NCBI GenBank assembly: GCA_002307275.1
Contig: DBTX01000040.1
Coordinates: 51,889 to 114,339 of the forward strand
Direction: 5' to 3'
Length of the DNA: 62,451 bases
DNA from: Hungateiclostridiaceae bacterium UBA1305
GTDB lineage: Bacteria; Bacillota; Clostridia; Acetivibrionales; DTU013
Below are positions 7,918-16,812 of the stretch, piece after piece. The position numbers were made by a program, and so were the translations under genes. The notes under the pieces were generated by a model. It saw only the letters and a program-made list of their open reading frames with translations, ran no database searches and was not told the origin of the DNA. Within the stretch, counting starts at the first letter, position 1, and every line of letters starts with the position of its first letter.

Positions 7918-8032
7918 TTGCAGAAATCTAATTCTTCCTCTGTATCAAATAATTTCTGCAAATTAAAAAGACAAAGATAATATAAAAGTTAGCGATATAT
8001 TGATAAACATTTATCGTAATCTGGCGTATAAT
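7918..8032. promoter_or_regulatory. Divergent control region with inverted repeats ahead of the AAA gene
   Basis: The 292-bp gap 7772-8063 is AT-rich. TTGCAGAAAT (7918-7927) pairs perfectly with ATTTCTGCAA (7952-7961). GATAAA-CA-TTTATC (8002-8015) is a perfect short palindrome, and TATAAT at 8027-8032 is a good -10 for the AAA gene. The nearest TTGATA (8000-8005) is 21 bp away, too far for a normal sigma-A spacer. The palindrome just upstream of the -10 could be an operator. Confidence 0.4.
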
Positions 8033-8063
8033 TCAGATGAGTGACTGAAATGGAGGGATAACA

Positions 8064-9701
8064 GTGTCTTCTGGGACTTTCTGGTACGATGGGTTTTTAA
8101 GTAAATACAAATCGGGGATTTCACATGAATTCCTATTTTATTTCAATGTCCGTGATCTTGTAGACAATTACAGATACATGGACAGGTATATCTACGAGGA
8201 GTTCGTCAAACAGAGAGGCTTCGGAATCGTAGCATTTTATGATATTTCAAGAGGCCTGACATTCTTTGATGCGGGGATGGAGAAGGAATTCAACATCATC
8301 ACCTCCAACGAAGCGGTCAATGTAATGAATGCAATGCCCTCAAGGATATTCCCCTTTATAGACAAGGCGCTGAAGAACACAAAAATGGTCCTCTTCATAG
8401 ATCATGTCGAAAAAATAATCCCTTCCGGAGATATAGCCAGCTTGTCTGTTGAGGAAAGAGTCGCTCTTATCTGGATATGCGAATGGTCTGTGAATGCGAA
8501 GATTTCGTCCGTAGGCAGTGCTGTTCTAATGCTGGCGGACAACCTTGCAGATGTAAGCCGTGAATTGCTCAAATCCTCCTACAGGATAGAGCCTGTTCTT
8601 GTAGGGCTGCCTGACGAGGCGCAGCGCGGGGAATATATACAATATCTGCTGAAGGATGACGTCGTAAAGACGGAGCTTAGTACGGATGAATTTGCCAAGC
8701 TGTCTTCCGGACTCAGCAAGAAATCCATTAAGGATATCAAGCTGAAAGCAGAAGCAGAGGATGTGCCCATAAGCTTTGAATTTATTAAAGACAAGAAGCA
8801 TTCCGTTATGCAAAAGGAATATGGAGATGTGCTGGAATTCATCTACCCGGAGATCGGGTTTGAGGATATAGGCGGTATGGAAAAGGCAAAGAATTTCCTG
8901 CTGAAGAACATTGTACAGCCTATCATGAAGGGCGATCTCAGAAGAGTCCCAATGGGCATCCTGCTGTGCGGGCCTTCAGGTACAGGTAAAACGCTGCTGG
9001 TGAATGCATTGGCCAAAGCCAGCGGGTTCAATTGCGTAAAGATAGATATGTCGCGTATCCTGGGCCAGTATGTGGGCGAGAGTGAGAAGAATTTTAAAAA
9101 ATGTCTGCTTGGCGCGCAATCCCAGCAGCCGGTTATCGTGTTCGTCGACGAGATAGACACGGCCTTCCGGAGAGGAGAAAGCGGCGACAGCGGGGTAAGC
9201 AGAAATATATTCAGTGAATTTTTACAGTTTACCGGTAATACTAATAATAGAGGGAAAGTTATATTCATTGCAGCTACAAACAGGCCTGATCTTATTGACC
9301 CGGCGTTGAAGAGAGCGGGAAGGTTTGATAAGAAAATACCGATTCTGCTTCCGGATGGTCAGGAACGAAGTGAAATACTCAGACTGATCATACAGAAATA
9401 TGGCTTTGAAACCGATGTGGAAGATTTTACGCGGTTTGCGGAAGGTACGGAGAATTATACCGGCGCGGAGATCGAAACAGTCGTGAGAAAGGCATATGAA
9501 ATTGCCAATGAAGATGATGTGGAAGATACAACACTAACAGCAGCAATACTTGATGAGGCAATCAAACGCTGCCGTCCCAGCACTCAGCAGGTACAGTTCA
9601 TGACCATGCTGGCTATTGAAGAATGCGACGATAAGGATCTGCTTCCTGATAAATACAAGGGGTTGCTTGATACGAACGCCATTTCGGATGAGAGGCAGTA
9701 A
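8064..9701 (+). CDS. Tandem AAA+ ATPase, first domain without a P-loop
   Basis: A 545-residue AAA+ protein. Residues about 262-510 are a classical AAA module of the p97/FtsH type: EDIGGMEKAK, Walker A GPSGTGKT (about 302-309), pore-loop-like GQYVGESEKN, Walker B VIVFVDEID (about 358-366), and the arginine-finger region KRAGRFD. The N-terminal 200 residues look like a worn first AAA domain: FIDHVEKI resembles Walker B, VLMLADNLADV a sensor-1 strand, and VLVGLPDEAQRGEYIQYLL the post-sensor segment, but no Walker A is present. The start is GTG with GGAGGG seven bases upstream. A PspA-like gene follows, so it is probably a remodelling ATPase of the envelope-stress type. The cellular target is unknown. 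Confidence 0.88.
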   Translation: MSSGTFWYDGFLSKYKSGISHEFLFYFNVRDLVDNYRYMDRYIYEEFVKQRGFGIVAFYDISRGLTFFDAGMEKEFNIITSNEAVNVMNAMPSRIFPFIDKALKNTKMVLFIDHVEKIIPSGDIASLSVEERVALIWICEWSVNAKISSVGSAVLMLADNLADVSRELLKSSYRIEPVLVGLPDEAQRGEYIQYLLKDDVVKTELSTDEFAKLSSGLSKKSIKDIKLKAEAEDVPISFEFIKDKKHSVMQKEYGDVLEFIYPEIGFEDIGGMEKAKNFLLKNIVQPIMKGDLRRVPMGILLCGPSGTGKTLLVNALAKASGFNCVKIDMSRILGQYVGESEKNFKKCLLGAQSQQPVIVFVDEIDTAFRRGESGDSGVSRNIFSEFLQFTGNTNNRGKVIFIAATNRPDLIDPALKRAGRFDKKIPILLPDGQERSEILRLIIQKYGFETDVEDFTRFAEGTENYTGAEIETVVRKAYEIANEDDVEDTTLTAAILDEAIKRCRPSTQQVQFMTMLAIEECDDKDLLPDKYKGLLDTNAISDERQ

Positions 9702-9839
9702 ACCAAAATTTCGCACTTATCTTAACGACAGTGCCGCTATGTAGTAAATTAGCTTTACAATGAACAGTATTTATTATAAATTATAAATATACAGATTTTG
9801 GGCAGACAGGATTAAATATATTACGGGGAGGCTATGAAG

Positions 9840-10568
9840 ATGGGTTTATTCAGTAGATTGGGCGCGATGATAAGAGGATTTTTCGGACTATTTGTAGGAG
9901 GCGTTGAAGAGAGAAACCCCGAACTTTTATTTGAGGATATCAAGCTGCAGATCGATAAGGCCAGGAAAGAAGCTGAGCAGCAGATTCTGGACATACAGAC
10001 AAATGCTGAAATGATAAAGATAGAAATGAAAAACGCCGAAAAGAATCTTGCAGCAGTGAAGGCAAGAGTAGAAGCCGCACAGAAGCAGGGAGACAAGGAT
10101 ATACTCGTTGAGCTGCTCATGCAGGAAGAGGAATATCAGGCGACCTACGATACCCATAAGGCAACTTATGATACAGCTATGGGTGAAGTTTCAAAGATCA
10201 GGGAAGATTACAAGATATTCGAGTCCGAAATGACTGCCAAGTTAAACGAGCTCAAGACATTGAAATCCCAGGCCAAGATGGCTCAACTCAGAGAGAATAT
10301 CAATTCTGTCAATGCAAGATATACTTCTAAAAATAATACGGTCGGAAATGTTAACGAAAGCATGGACAGGGCAAGAGATCTGGTCAATAAGAAAACTGCC
10401 CGTGCAAATGCGGTAGAATCACTTGGTGATACGAATATGGAATTAAAGCTCAAGAGGCTTGACATGAGCTCCGCCAGAGACAGGGCAAAAGCGAGAGCCG
10501 AGGCCATGCTTGCAAGTGAGCAGGGCTTTGAAGTAAAGGAAAAGACAGAGAACAAGGTAAGTCAATAG
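9840..10568 (+). CDS. pspA: PspA/IM30-like phage-shock protein
   Basis: A 242-residue, almost wholly helical protein of the PspA/Vipp1 (ESCRT-III-like) type, which binds and protects stressed membranes. The N-terminal segment GLFSRLGAMIRGFFGLFVGG is the typical amphipathic membrane-binding helix, though the stretch after it differs from standard PspA. Long heptad-rich helices follow from about residue 28 to 150, then a second helical block (SMDRARDLVNKKTARANAVE). The ATG at 9840 is preferred over that at 9834 because GGGGAGG ends 8 bases before it. It lies 138 bp after the AAA gene and just before a membrane-anchored coiled-coil gene; the three probably work together. Confidence 0.85.
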   Translation: MGLFSRLGAMIRGFFGLFVGGVEERNPELLFEDIKLQIDKARKEAEQQILDIQTNAEMIKIEMKNAEKNLAAVKARVEAAQKQGDKDILVELLMQEEEYQATYDTHKATYDTAMGEVSKIREDYKIFESEMTAKLNELKTLKSQAKMAQLRENINSVNARYTSKNNTVGNVNESMDRARDLVNKKTARANAVESLGDTNMELKLKRLDMSSARDRAKARAEAMLASEQGFEVKEKTENKVSQ

Positions 10569-10599
10569 ATAGATCAGTTAGGACGGGTGGTTGGACCTT

Positions 10600-11415
10600 A
10601 TGAGAGGAAGATTGGTTGCAAGTGCATTTTTTAAACTCAGGAATCTTGGCATATTGGCCACAGCAATGGTATTGGCCGCTTTACTGAGCGATCCTAACGC
10701 GTTGCCGAACATGCTGGGATATGGCTTCGCATTGCCTGACGCGGTAGCAGTATCAGGCGGTCTTGTCATGTATGTCGCATTTGTGCTGCAGACTTTATCC
10801 AGCAAGCAGTTTCATGAGGAATTCAATCGCAAGGAGAAGATGCGGACCATCCGTGAATTGAACCGTCAGGCAAACAGGCTTTCAAGTGAAGCTCGCAGAA
10901 ACACAAACAACACCTACCTCCAGAAGCTTAAAAAGGTGATGGAGGATAAGAACGACATTTTCAATTCTTATTCGACAGGTGAACACAGCTATTTGAAGGA
11001 GAGGATTGTAGAACAGACGCTCAACCTGGTCACTGCATACCTCAAGCTGTTGAACAACTTCTGCATCAGGAGCAGGGAGTTGAATGCCGTGGATGTCAGC
11101 TCCGTCGCCGCCAGGATAAATAACAATAACAGAAAGCTGAGCTTCTCAAGGGATGCACGCATGACTGAAGATGTCAGAAAAATCATCGAGATGGACGAGA
11201 AGCTGATCAACAGGATGAAGGACGAGAAAAAAGAACTTGAAAGAATCAGCGCAAAGCTTGATTATATGGAGAGTACTGTTAATATGTTCAAGCATCAGAT
11301 CATGTCCAGCATTGAGAATGAAGACATGCTTGAACAGCTTGAGACTGCGGTCAATGAAGCTGAAGCGCTTGACACGGTCCTTGAGGACAGGCGGAAGAGC
11401 AGGATCAGACATTGA
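10600..11415 (+). CDS. Membrane-anchored coiled-coil protein linked to PspA
   Basis: No family was recognised. The 271-residue product has two hydrophobic segments near the N-terminus (about 13-32, NLGILATAMVLAALL; about 48-66, VAVSGGLVMYVAFVL), then a long charged helical region with few prolines from about residue 75 to the end, including LNRQANRLSSEARRNTNNTY and a heptad-like IIEMDEKLINRMKDEKKEL. The ATG at 10600 fits the GGACGGGTGG upstream; the TTG at 10591 abuts it. The gene follows the PspA-like gene by 31 bp and is closed by the terminator at 11468-11501. The most likely role is a membrane platform or partner for the PspA-like protein and AAA ATPase; this is inference from position and shape. 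Confidence 0.8.
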   Translation: MRGRLVASAFFKLRNLGILATAMVLAALLSDPNALPNMLGYGFALPDAVAVSGGLVMYVAFVLQTLSSKQFHEEFNRKEKMRTIRELNRQANRLSSEARRNTNNTYLQKLKKVMEDKNDIFNSYSTGEHSYLKERIVEQTLNLVTAYLKLLNNFCIRSRELNAVDVSSVAARINNNNRKLSFSRDARMTEDVRKIIEMDEKLINRMKDEKKELERISAKLDYMESTVNMFKHQIMSSIENEDMLEQLETAVNEAEALDTVLEDRRKSRIRH

Positions 11416-11467
11416 CCTGCCGAAGTTTCAGGCAGACAGATTAGTATTTTAAATTTATGAGGATCCG

Positions 11468-11501
11468 GGCGGTTTCAATTTTATTTGGGACTGCCTTTTT
11501 T
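11468..11501 (+). terminator. Terminator of the AAA-PspA group
   Basis: GGCGGTTTC at 11468-11476 pairs with GGGACTGCC at 11487-11495 (three G-T pairs), followed by TTTTTT. A smaller hairpin CTGCC/GGCAG lies just upstream at 11417-11435. Confidence 0.8.
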
Positions 11502-11616
11502 ATACTAAAAATGTAATATCATATAAAAAGAAGGATAATGCAATGCAATGTCGAATTATTATCTCAATTATATTTAACAGTCCTAATTGGCGGATATCGC
11601 GCTCAGGAGAATAATG

Positions 11617-13206
11617 ATGCGGGAAAATGTGATTTATTCATCAGAGTACATTTCCATTTTTAGAATGAATGATGGCTTTTATATCCAATCCTTCAGGAAG
11701 GGTATGACACTCGAGCAATTCAACAGAATCATCATCGGCCGTCCCGAGATCAAGGTCACCAGCATCATGGCTGTGAGAAACGTGCTAGTAAATGCTCCAA
11801 TGTCCCCGGAACTTTTTGCAGAGATAAAGGAAAGAATATCAGTGGAACTATCAGAGGACGAACTGAGGGCGTATGTGACATTATGCGTCACGGAAGAAGA
11901 ACTGTCCGGTTCGAACAGGGCTGATCTTTTCAAGGAGATCCTTCGCAAGCTTAAAGAGAGGGGTGTTACTTATGGCATAAAAAATAATATCATTTTGAAC
12001 AAGATGCTCAATAATACCCCGGTACTGGTGGCTGAAGGGAACCCACCAGTCAACGGAGATGATTCGAGTATCAGGATGTACGAACTTAAGGAGGCGAAAC
12101 CGGAAACCAAGGAAGATGGTAAAGTCGACCATTATGAATTGAACCTGATCAACAGGGTGACAGTGGGCGACTGGCTTGGCGAAAAAACCGATCCTACGGA
12201 GGGCTTTCCCGGCAAGACAGTCAAAGGGAGCATATTGATGCCCACTCCAGGAAAAGACCTGCCTCTTTTTTATGATAAGAATACCGTCAGAGAGGTTTAC
12301 AGGGATGGAATAACGACCTTGTATTCGATGATGAACGGCGCAGTCCATTACGATGGTGAGAAAATAGGTGTTTCAAATCATCTGGAGATCTTGGGAAACA
12401 TTGATTTTAAAACGGGAAATATAGATTTTGATGGATTTTTAACGGTTAAAGGAACGATTGAAGATAGCTTTTCGGTAGCTGCCAGCAAAGATATCGAGAT
12501 ACTCGGAGATTATGGTATTGGCGGAGTCAAGGATATCAGCAGCAATGGCGGGAGTATTTTTATAAAGGGCGGGATAGCCGGCAACAACAAGGCAGTCATA
12601 CGCAGCAAGAAGAACATCTATACAAAATTCGTAGCGGATGCAACAATCGTCTGCGAGGGTAGTGTACATATAGGCTTCTACTGCCTGAACAGCAATATAA
12701 AGGCAAAGGAAGTCATACTCGACTCTCCCAGGGGTCAGATCATTGGTGGAAATATCGATGCGGAGATAAGAGTCATAGCTTCTACAATTGGTTCAACCAG
12801 TGAGAAAAGAACCGTTATATCCGTATCCGGATTTAGCAGGAAGCAGCTGAAGCAGTCACTGGACAATACCATAACGGCGGTCGAGACTCTGAAGGTGCAG
12901 CTGTCCAAGGCGAAGATGGAGGTTTCAGTATATAGCAATGCCTCTGGTCTTTCAAAAGAGCAGAAAATGGTTTATGAAAAAATCAGGGACGAATATTTTG
13001 AAATAAAGGATAAGGTAAAACAGCATGAGGAAGAACGCAAGGCACTTTCGGGATACTTGCGCACACACGGCGAAGGGGAGATATCCATACTGAAGAAGGT
13101 ATATCCGAATACTTCACTGGAAATAAAGAAAATAGTCAAGGAAGTGACAGCCCCCATCATGTGTGTAAGCTATTATGTGCAGGACGGGGAGATAAAGGAG
13201 CTTTAA
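11617..13206 (+). CDS. FapA/DUF342-domain protein
   Basis: A 529-residue protein of the DUF342 (FapA) family. Such proteins are common in clostridia, are distantly related to the MinC beta-helix, and have been linked to polar localisation of flagellar regulators in Vibrio; the clostridial role is unknown. Visible are an N-terminal alpha/beta region to about residue 150, the central beta-helical part with repeating short strands (HLEILGNIDFKTGNIDFDGF, then VKGTIEDSFSVAASKDIEI, then RGQIIGGNIDAE), a coiled coil near 415-475 (KQLKQSLDNTITAVETL) and a short C-terminal beta segment. CAGGAGA stands 6 bases before the ATG at 11617. acpS follows 11 bp after the stop, so they are probably co-transcribed. 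Confidence 0.88.
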   Translation: MRENVIYSSEYISIFRMNDGFYIQSFRKGMTLEQFNRIIIGRPEIKVTSIMAVRNVLVNAPMSPELFAEIKERISVELSEDELRAYVTLCVTEEELSGSNRADLFKEILRKLKERGVTYGIKNNIILNKMLNNTPVLVAEGNPPVNGDDSSIRMYELKEAKPETKEDGKVDHYELNLINRVTVGDWLGEKTDPTEGFPGKTVKGSILMPTPGKDLPLFYDKNTVREVYRDGITTLYSMMNGAVHYDGEKIGVSNHLEILGNIDFKTGNIDFDGFLTVKGTIEDSFSVAASKDIEILGDYGIGGVKDISSNGGSIFIKGGIAGNNKAVIRSKKNIYTKFVADATIVCEGSVHIGFYCLNSNIKAKEVILDSPRGQIIGGNIDAEIRVIASTIGSTSEKRTVISVSGFSRKQLKQSLDNTITAVETLKVQLSKAKMEVSVYSNASGLSKEQKMVYEKIRDEYFEIKDKVKQHEEERKALSGYLRTHGEGEISILKKVYPNTSLEIKKIVKEVTAPIMCVSYYVQDGEIKEL

Positions 13207-13217
13207 CGGGTGTCATT

Positions 13218-13595
13218 ATGGCGATATACTGCGGTGTCGATATTATTGAAATAGAGCGGCTCAAAAATTCCATAGACAATTTGGATGGCTTTAGAAATAG
13301 GATATTCACGGAAATTGAGACCACATATTGTGAAAATAGGAAAAAGGCCAGATATGAGAGTTATGCTGCCAGATTCGCAGCCAAGGAAGCAGTCATGAAA
13401 GCGCTGGGTACCGGCATGGCGGATGGCTTGAACTGGAAACAGATAGAGATCGTCAATGACGAAAAAGGCAAGCCCCATGCTGTATTAACGGCAAGGGCGC
13501 TTGAGCTTTATGAGGAATTGGGTGCAAAGAGTATGGATGTCAGCGTTTCCCACTGTGGTGATTTTGCCATTGCGTATGCTGTAATAGATGCGTGA
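13218..13595 (+). CDS. acpS: Holo-[acyl-carrier-protein] synthase
   Basis: Transfers the 4'-phosphopantetheine arm of CoA to a serine of acyl carrier protein, activating fatty-acid synthesis. The 125-residue length is normal. The magnesium-binding motifs are present: GVDIIEIERL near residues 6-15 and ARFAAKEAVMKALGTG near 50-65. The C-terminal VSVSHCGDFAIAYAV is also characteristic. The ATG at 13218 starts the family N-terminus MAIYCGVDI; the longer frame from 13161 overlaps the upstream gene and is not needed. The last 8 bp overlap the next gene, showing tight translational coupling. Confidence 0.96.
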   Translation: MAIYCGVDIIEIERLKNSIDNLDGFRNRIFTEIETTYCENRKKARYESYAARFAAKEAVMKALGTGMADGLNWKQIEIVNDEKGKPHAVLTARALELYEELGAKSMDVSVSHCGDFAIAYAVIDA

Positions 13596-14760
13596 GGGGG
13601 TGGACTGTCTGAAGAGGGTAAAACTGCTTCACTGCGGAGATCTTCATCTTGACGCGCCGTTTACATCACTGGCCGACAGGGACGGCATGCCGGAGCAGAG
13701 ACGGCAGGAACTTAAACGCATGCTTGGTAGGATCATCAATCTGGCAGTCTCCGAAAATGTCGATTTGCTTCTCCTATGCGGCGATTTGTATGAACATGGT
13801 TATGTGAGGAAAAGCACTTTTCATTTCATCTATGAACAGTTTAGAAAAATTCCGAACCTGCCTGTAATTATTATTCCGGGCAATCATGACCCTTTATCGC
13901 CAGACTCGCTCTACTCCAGATGTGAATGGCCTGAGAATGTACATATTCTGAAAAACAGGACTGATTTTTATGAACATACTTTAACCGGCACGCGTGTGTC
14001 CGCCGGCATGCCTCAGACCAGCTCGACCGGTGAGGCGGTTGCTTCACATGCTGTGTCATTACTCTCGACACGCGGAGGCATAAACATTCTTTTGCATCAC
14101 GGGACATTGGACATGGCTTTCAGTTCTGATGCGTACCAGCCGGTTTCGAGCGCAGAGCTCGATGAATTGGGGTTCGATTACTGTGCACTAGGGCATTTCC
14201 ATTCCGTGATACGGGGCGCCGGTCGCTCTGAACGCATATTCAATGCCGGAAGCCCTGAACCTCTGGGCTTTGACGAAGAGGGCGAACATGGGGTGTTTAT
14301 TGTAACGATAGAAAAGAAGGAAGATGAGGAAAGCCGGATCCATGCGGATTTCAGGAGAATTGGGCAAAGACGGTTTATAAATCTGGAGGTGCAGGTGGGA
14401 GGCTGTCTCACCGATGAGCAGGCTGTATCAGCTGTTGTAGCGGCTGTTGAAGGAGCAGGCGGTGCCGATGACCTGTACAGCGTTACTCTTCAAGGTTATG
14501 TGAACCGAAACTTCAGGGTTGATACTGCGTATCTATTGGAACTTTTGAAAGATAAAGCTTTTTATATAAAAATCAATGACAGAACCATGCCGGACTATGA
14601 TTTTGGATCAATTGCCGGTGAGCCCGGGCTAAGAGGCCTCTTCGTGAGGAAGATGCTGGACAGGGCTGCGAATGCCATTGATGAGGAAGGGCGCCAGCTT
14701 GTTATGAAGGCGCTATACTACGGGATTGAGGCGATTGACGAGGGCAGTGTATGCGTATAG
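13588..14760 (+). CDS. SbcD/YhaO-like DNA repair exonuclease (metallophosphoesterase)
   Basis: A 390-residue calcineurin-like phosphoesterase of the SbcD/Mre11 type, expected to act as a manganese-dependent DNA nuclease with the ATPase encoded next. The five metal-binding motifs are present in order: LLHCGDLHLD, LLLCGDLYEHG, IIPGNHDP, LLHHGTLD and ALGHFHS. The C-terminal third is a capping or partner-binding region, as in YhaO. The ATG at 13588 overlaps acpS by 8 bp but lacks a clear Shine-Dalgarno sequence; GAGGGGG lies just after it, so a slightly later non-ATG start is possible. It overlaps the following gene by 10 bp. Confidence 0.92.
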   Translation: MREGVDCLKRVKLLHCGDLHLDAPFTSLADRDGMPEQRRQELKRMLGRIINLAVSENVDLLLLCGDLYEHGYVRKSTFHFIYEQFRKIPNLPVIIIPGNHDPLSPDSLYSRCEWPENVHILKNRTDFYEHTLTGTRVSAGMPQTSSTGEAVASHAVSLLSTRGGINILLHHGTLDMAFSSDAYQPVSSAELDELGFDYCALGHFHSVIRGAGRSERIFNAGSPEPLGFDEEGEHGVFIVTIEKKEDEESRIHADFRRIGQRRFINLEVQVGGCLTDEQAVSAVVAAVEGAGGADDLYSVTLQGYVNRNFRVDTAYLLELLKDKAFYIKINDRTMPDYDFGSIAGEPGLRGLFVRKMLDRAANAIDEEGRQLVMKALYYGIEAIDEGSVCV

Positions 14761-16811
14761 ACAGGCTGGAGGTCAAAGGGTTTGGAAAGCTGACAGGTCG
14801 TACCGTTTATCTTAAAAAAGGGTTGAACATCATCTATGGCAGGAATGAAGCGGGTAAGTCAACACTTCAATGGTTCATTAAGGGTATGCTCTATGGACTG
14901 AAAGGATCCAGCCAGCCGAGGACAGGGTCGATGCAGCCACGTAAACGATTCCTGCCGTGGGGAGGCGGACAGTATTGCGGCGCTCTGGTATATACGCTGG
15001 ATGACGGGAGCATCTGCAGAGTGGAGCGTAATTTTGAAAAGGACACGGTGAAGCTGTTTGACAGCCATTTTAATGATATTACGGATTTGTTTGATAAAAA
15101 CAGGGACAAGCAGCCGGCATTTGCAGAGAAGCAATTAGGGCTGGATGAGGCTGTCTTTGAAAAAACAGTATTTATCAAGCAGCTTGAGGTAAGGCTCAGC
15201 GATGACAGTGCCGCTGCACTTGCAGGCAGGCTTGCGAATGCAGGCGACACGGGATTTGAGGATATCTCCTTCAGCAGGGCGGAGAAAGCATTGATGGAGG
15301 CATTAAAAAACAACATCGGTACAGAAAGGACAACAACACAGCCGCTGGATAGGCTGGAGGCCCGGCTCAGGCAGTTGGATGCCGAACGTGCAAGGCTCCG
15401 GAAGCAGCAGGAGCAGAGAAATCTCATACTGAATGATCTGCAGAAGACGCAGGTCAGCCTCGGCAGATTGGAAGCTGAAAATCATTATCTGGAGCAAATC
15501 GGTGAACTTATCGATATCAGAAGGACGCTTGACTTGAATTTAAAACAGGAGATCGGACTTAGGGAAGCAGTCAGGCAGTTGAAGGAGCTGGAGGCTGTGC
15601 TGGCGGATGACGGTTCTGCCAATGCAGGCGCAGGCTCTCCTGATATTATGCAGAAAACAGGCGGGTCCATGAGGCGGAATCCAGCACCGTTACTTTATCT
15701 TGCCGTAGCAGCGCTTTTTATGATCATACTGATATACTCAGCAGTGACAAAGGGGTTGGGCTCTTCCCTGCCATCCCTGCTTATTTGCGGGTCAGGTGTA
15801 ATTTTTGCCGGGATGGCTGCTTTTTTGGCATTAAAAAGGGATTATGCGTCCAGGACTGTATATACGGCTGCCAGCGGAGCAGATGCCGCCGGAATGAATA
15901 CAAACGATGCGGGTAAATCTGCAGAGAGCATGGCAATGTTAATGAGCGTATGCAGTAATGCTTCACTGCTGTGCGGCAGGATGCTGAGCGATCCCGCAGC
16001 TGTGCGGCAGGAACTGAAGGAGGTCACATCAAGGCTCGATATGCTAAGCGGCCGGCTAGAGGCAGGTATTGAAGCAGCAGCCGCCACGGGCATACGTGGA
16101 GGAACGGCAGACTGTTTTGATTCGGAAGAACTGGACAGGGCATTATATGATTCTACTGTCGAAGTCCTGACGGAAGAATGGAAGAGCGTAGTGGACAATG
16201 TCAGGAAAAAGCAGCTTGATACGGCACTGAAAGGAAAATACGATGAAGGTCTTCTGGTAGAAAATCAGGGTGACAATGATGAACCTCAGCATGTGGAAGA
16301 AGAAACCGTTGCAGTAAGGGAAAAAATCGCGTATCTTAAACATAGGGGGGATGCCTTGAAGCTGGCTCATGAGGTACTTGCGGAGGCAGCCCTAGAGATT
16401 CGGCATACATTCACCCCAGGCCTTGACAGCAGGATGAGTTCGATTATATCAGGACTGACGGGCGGAAAGTACGTGGAACTCAAGGGAGACGACAAGCTGG
16501 CGCTAAAGGTCGCCATACCTGAAAGCGGAGATATCAAAAATGCCCTGTTGCTCAGCGGCGCTGCTGCCGACCAGATGTACCTGGCATTAAGGCTGGCGAT
16601 GGCCGGTATTCTGACTGCGGGTGGTGAAAGTCTGCCATTGATAATGGATGAAGTATTTTCACAATTTGATGACAGCAGGACAGCTCTTGCATTAAAATAT
16701 CTATATAATACATATGAAAACAGACAGGTTCTTATATTAACCTGCAAACAGCGTGAGATTGAGCTGGCACGGGAAATATGCGGGAGTAATTTGAATCTGG
16801 TGGAGTTGTGA
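14751..16811 (+). CDS. SbcC/YhaN-like AAA ATPase with membrane segments
   Basis: A 686-residue Rad50/SbcC-type ATPase paired with the upstream nuclease. The N-terminus MRIDRLEVKGFGKLTGRTVY and Walker A GRNEAGKST (about residues 31-39) are typical. A helical coiled coil covers roughly 190-275. Two hydrophobic segments at about 310-330 (LLYLAVAALFMIILIYSAV) and 340-362 (LLICGSGVIFAGMAAFLAL) interrupt the middle, where SbcC would have its zinc hook; YhaN-type proteins are known to carry such segments. The ABC signature-like LLLSGAAADQMYLALRLAMA and Walker B SLPLIMDEVFSQFDDSR (about 625-640) close the head. No CxxC hook was seen. It starts 10 bp inside the nuclease gene. Confidence 0.9.
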   Translation: MRIDRLEVKGFGKLTGRTVYLKKGLNIIYGRNEAGKSTLQWFIKGMLYGLKGSSQPRTGSMQPRKRFLPWGGGQYCGALVYTLDDGSICRVERNFEKDTVKLFDSHFNDITDLFDKNRDKQPAFAEKQLGLDEAVFEKTVFIKQLEVRLSDDSAAALAGRLANAGDTGFEDISFSRAEKALMEALKNNIGTERTTTQPLDRLEARLRQLDAERARLRKQQEQRNLILNDLQKTQVSLGRLEAENHYLEQIGELIDIRRTLDLNLKQEIGLREAVRQLKELEAVLADDGSANAGAGSPDIMQKTGGSMRRNPAPLLYLAVAALFMIILIYSAVTKGLGSSLPSLLICGSGVIFAGMAAFLALKRDYASRTVYTAASGADAAGMNTNDAGKSAESMAMLMSVCSNASLLCGRMLSDPAAVRQELKEVTSRLDMLSGRLEAGIEAAAATGIRGGTADCFDSEELDRALYDSTVEVLTEEWKSVVDNVRKKQLDTALKGKYDEGLLVENQGDNDEPQHVEEETVAVREKIAYLKHRGDALKLAHEVLAEAALEIRHTFTPGLDSRMSSIISGLTGGKYVELKGDDKLALKVAIPESGDIKNALLLSGAAADQMYLALRLAMAGILTAGGESLPLIMDEVFSQFDDSRTALALKYLYNTYENRQVLILTCKQREIELAREICGSNLNLVEL

Positions 16812-16812
16812 C

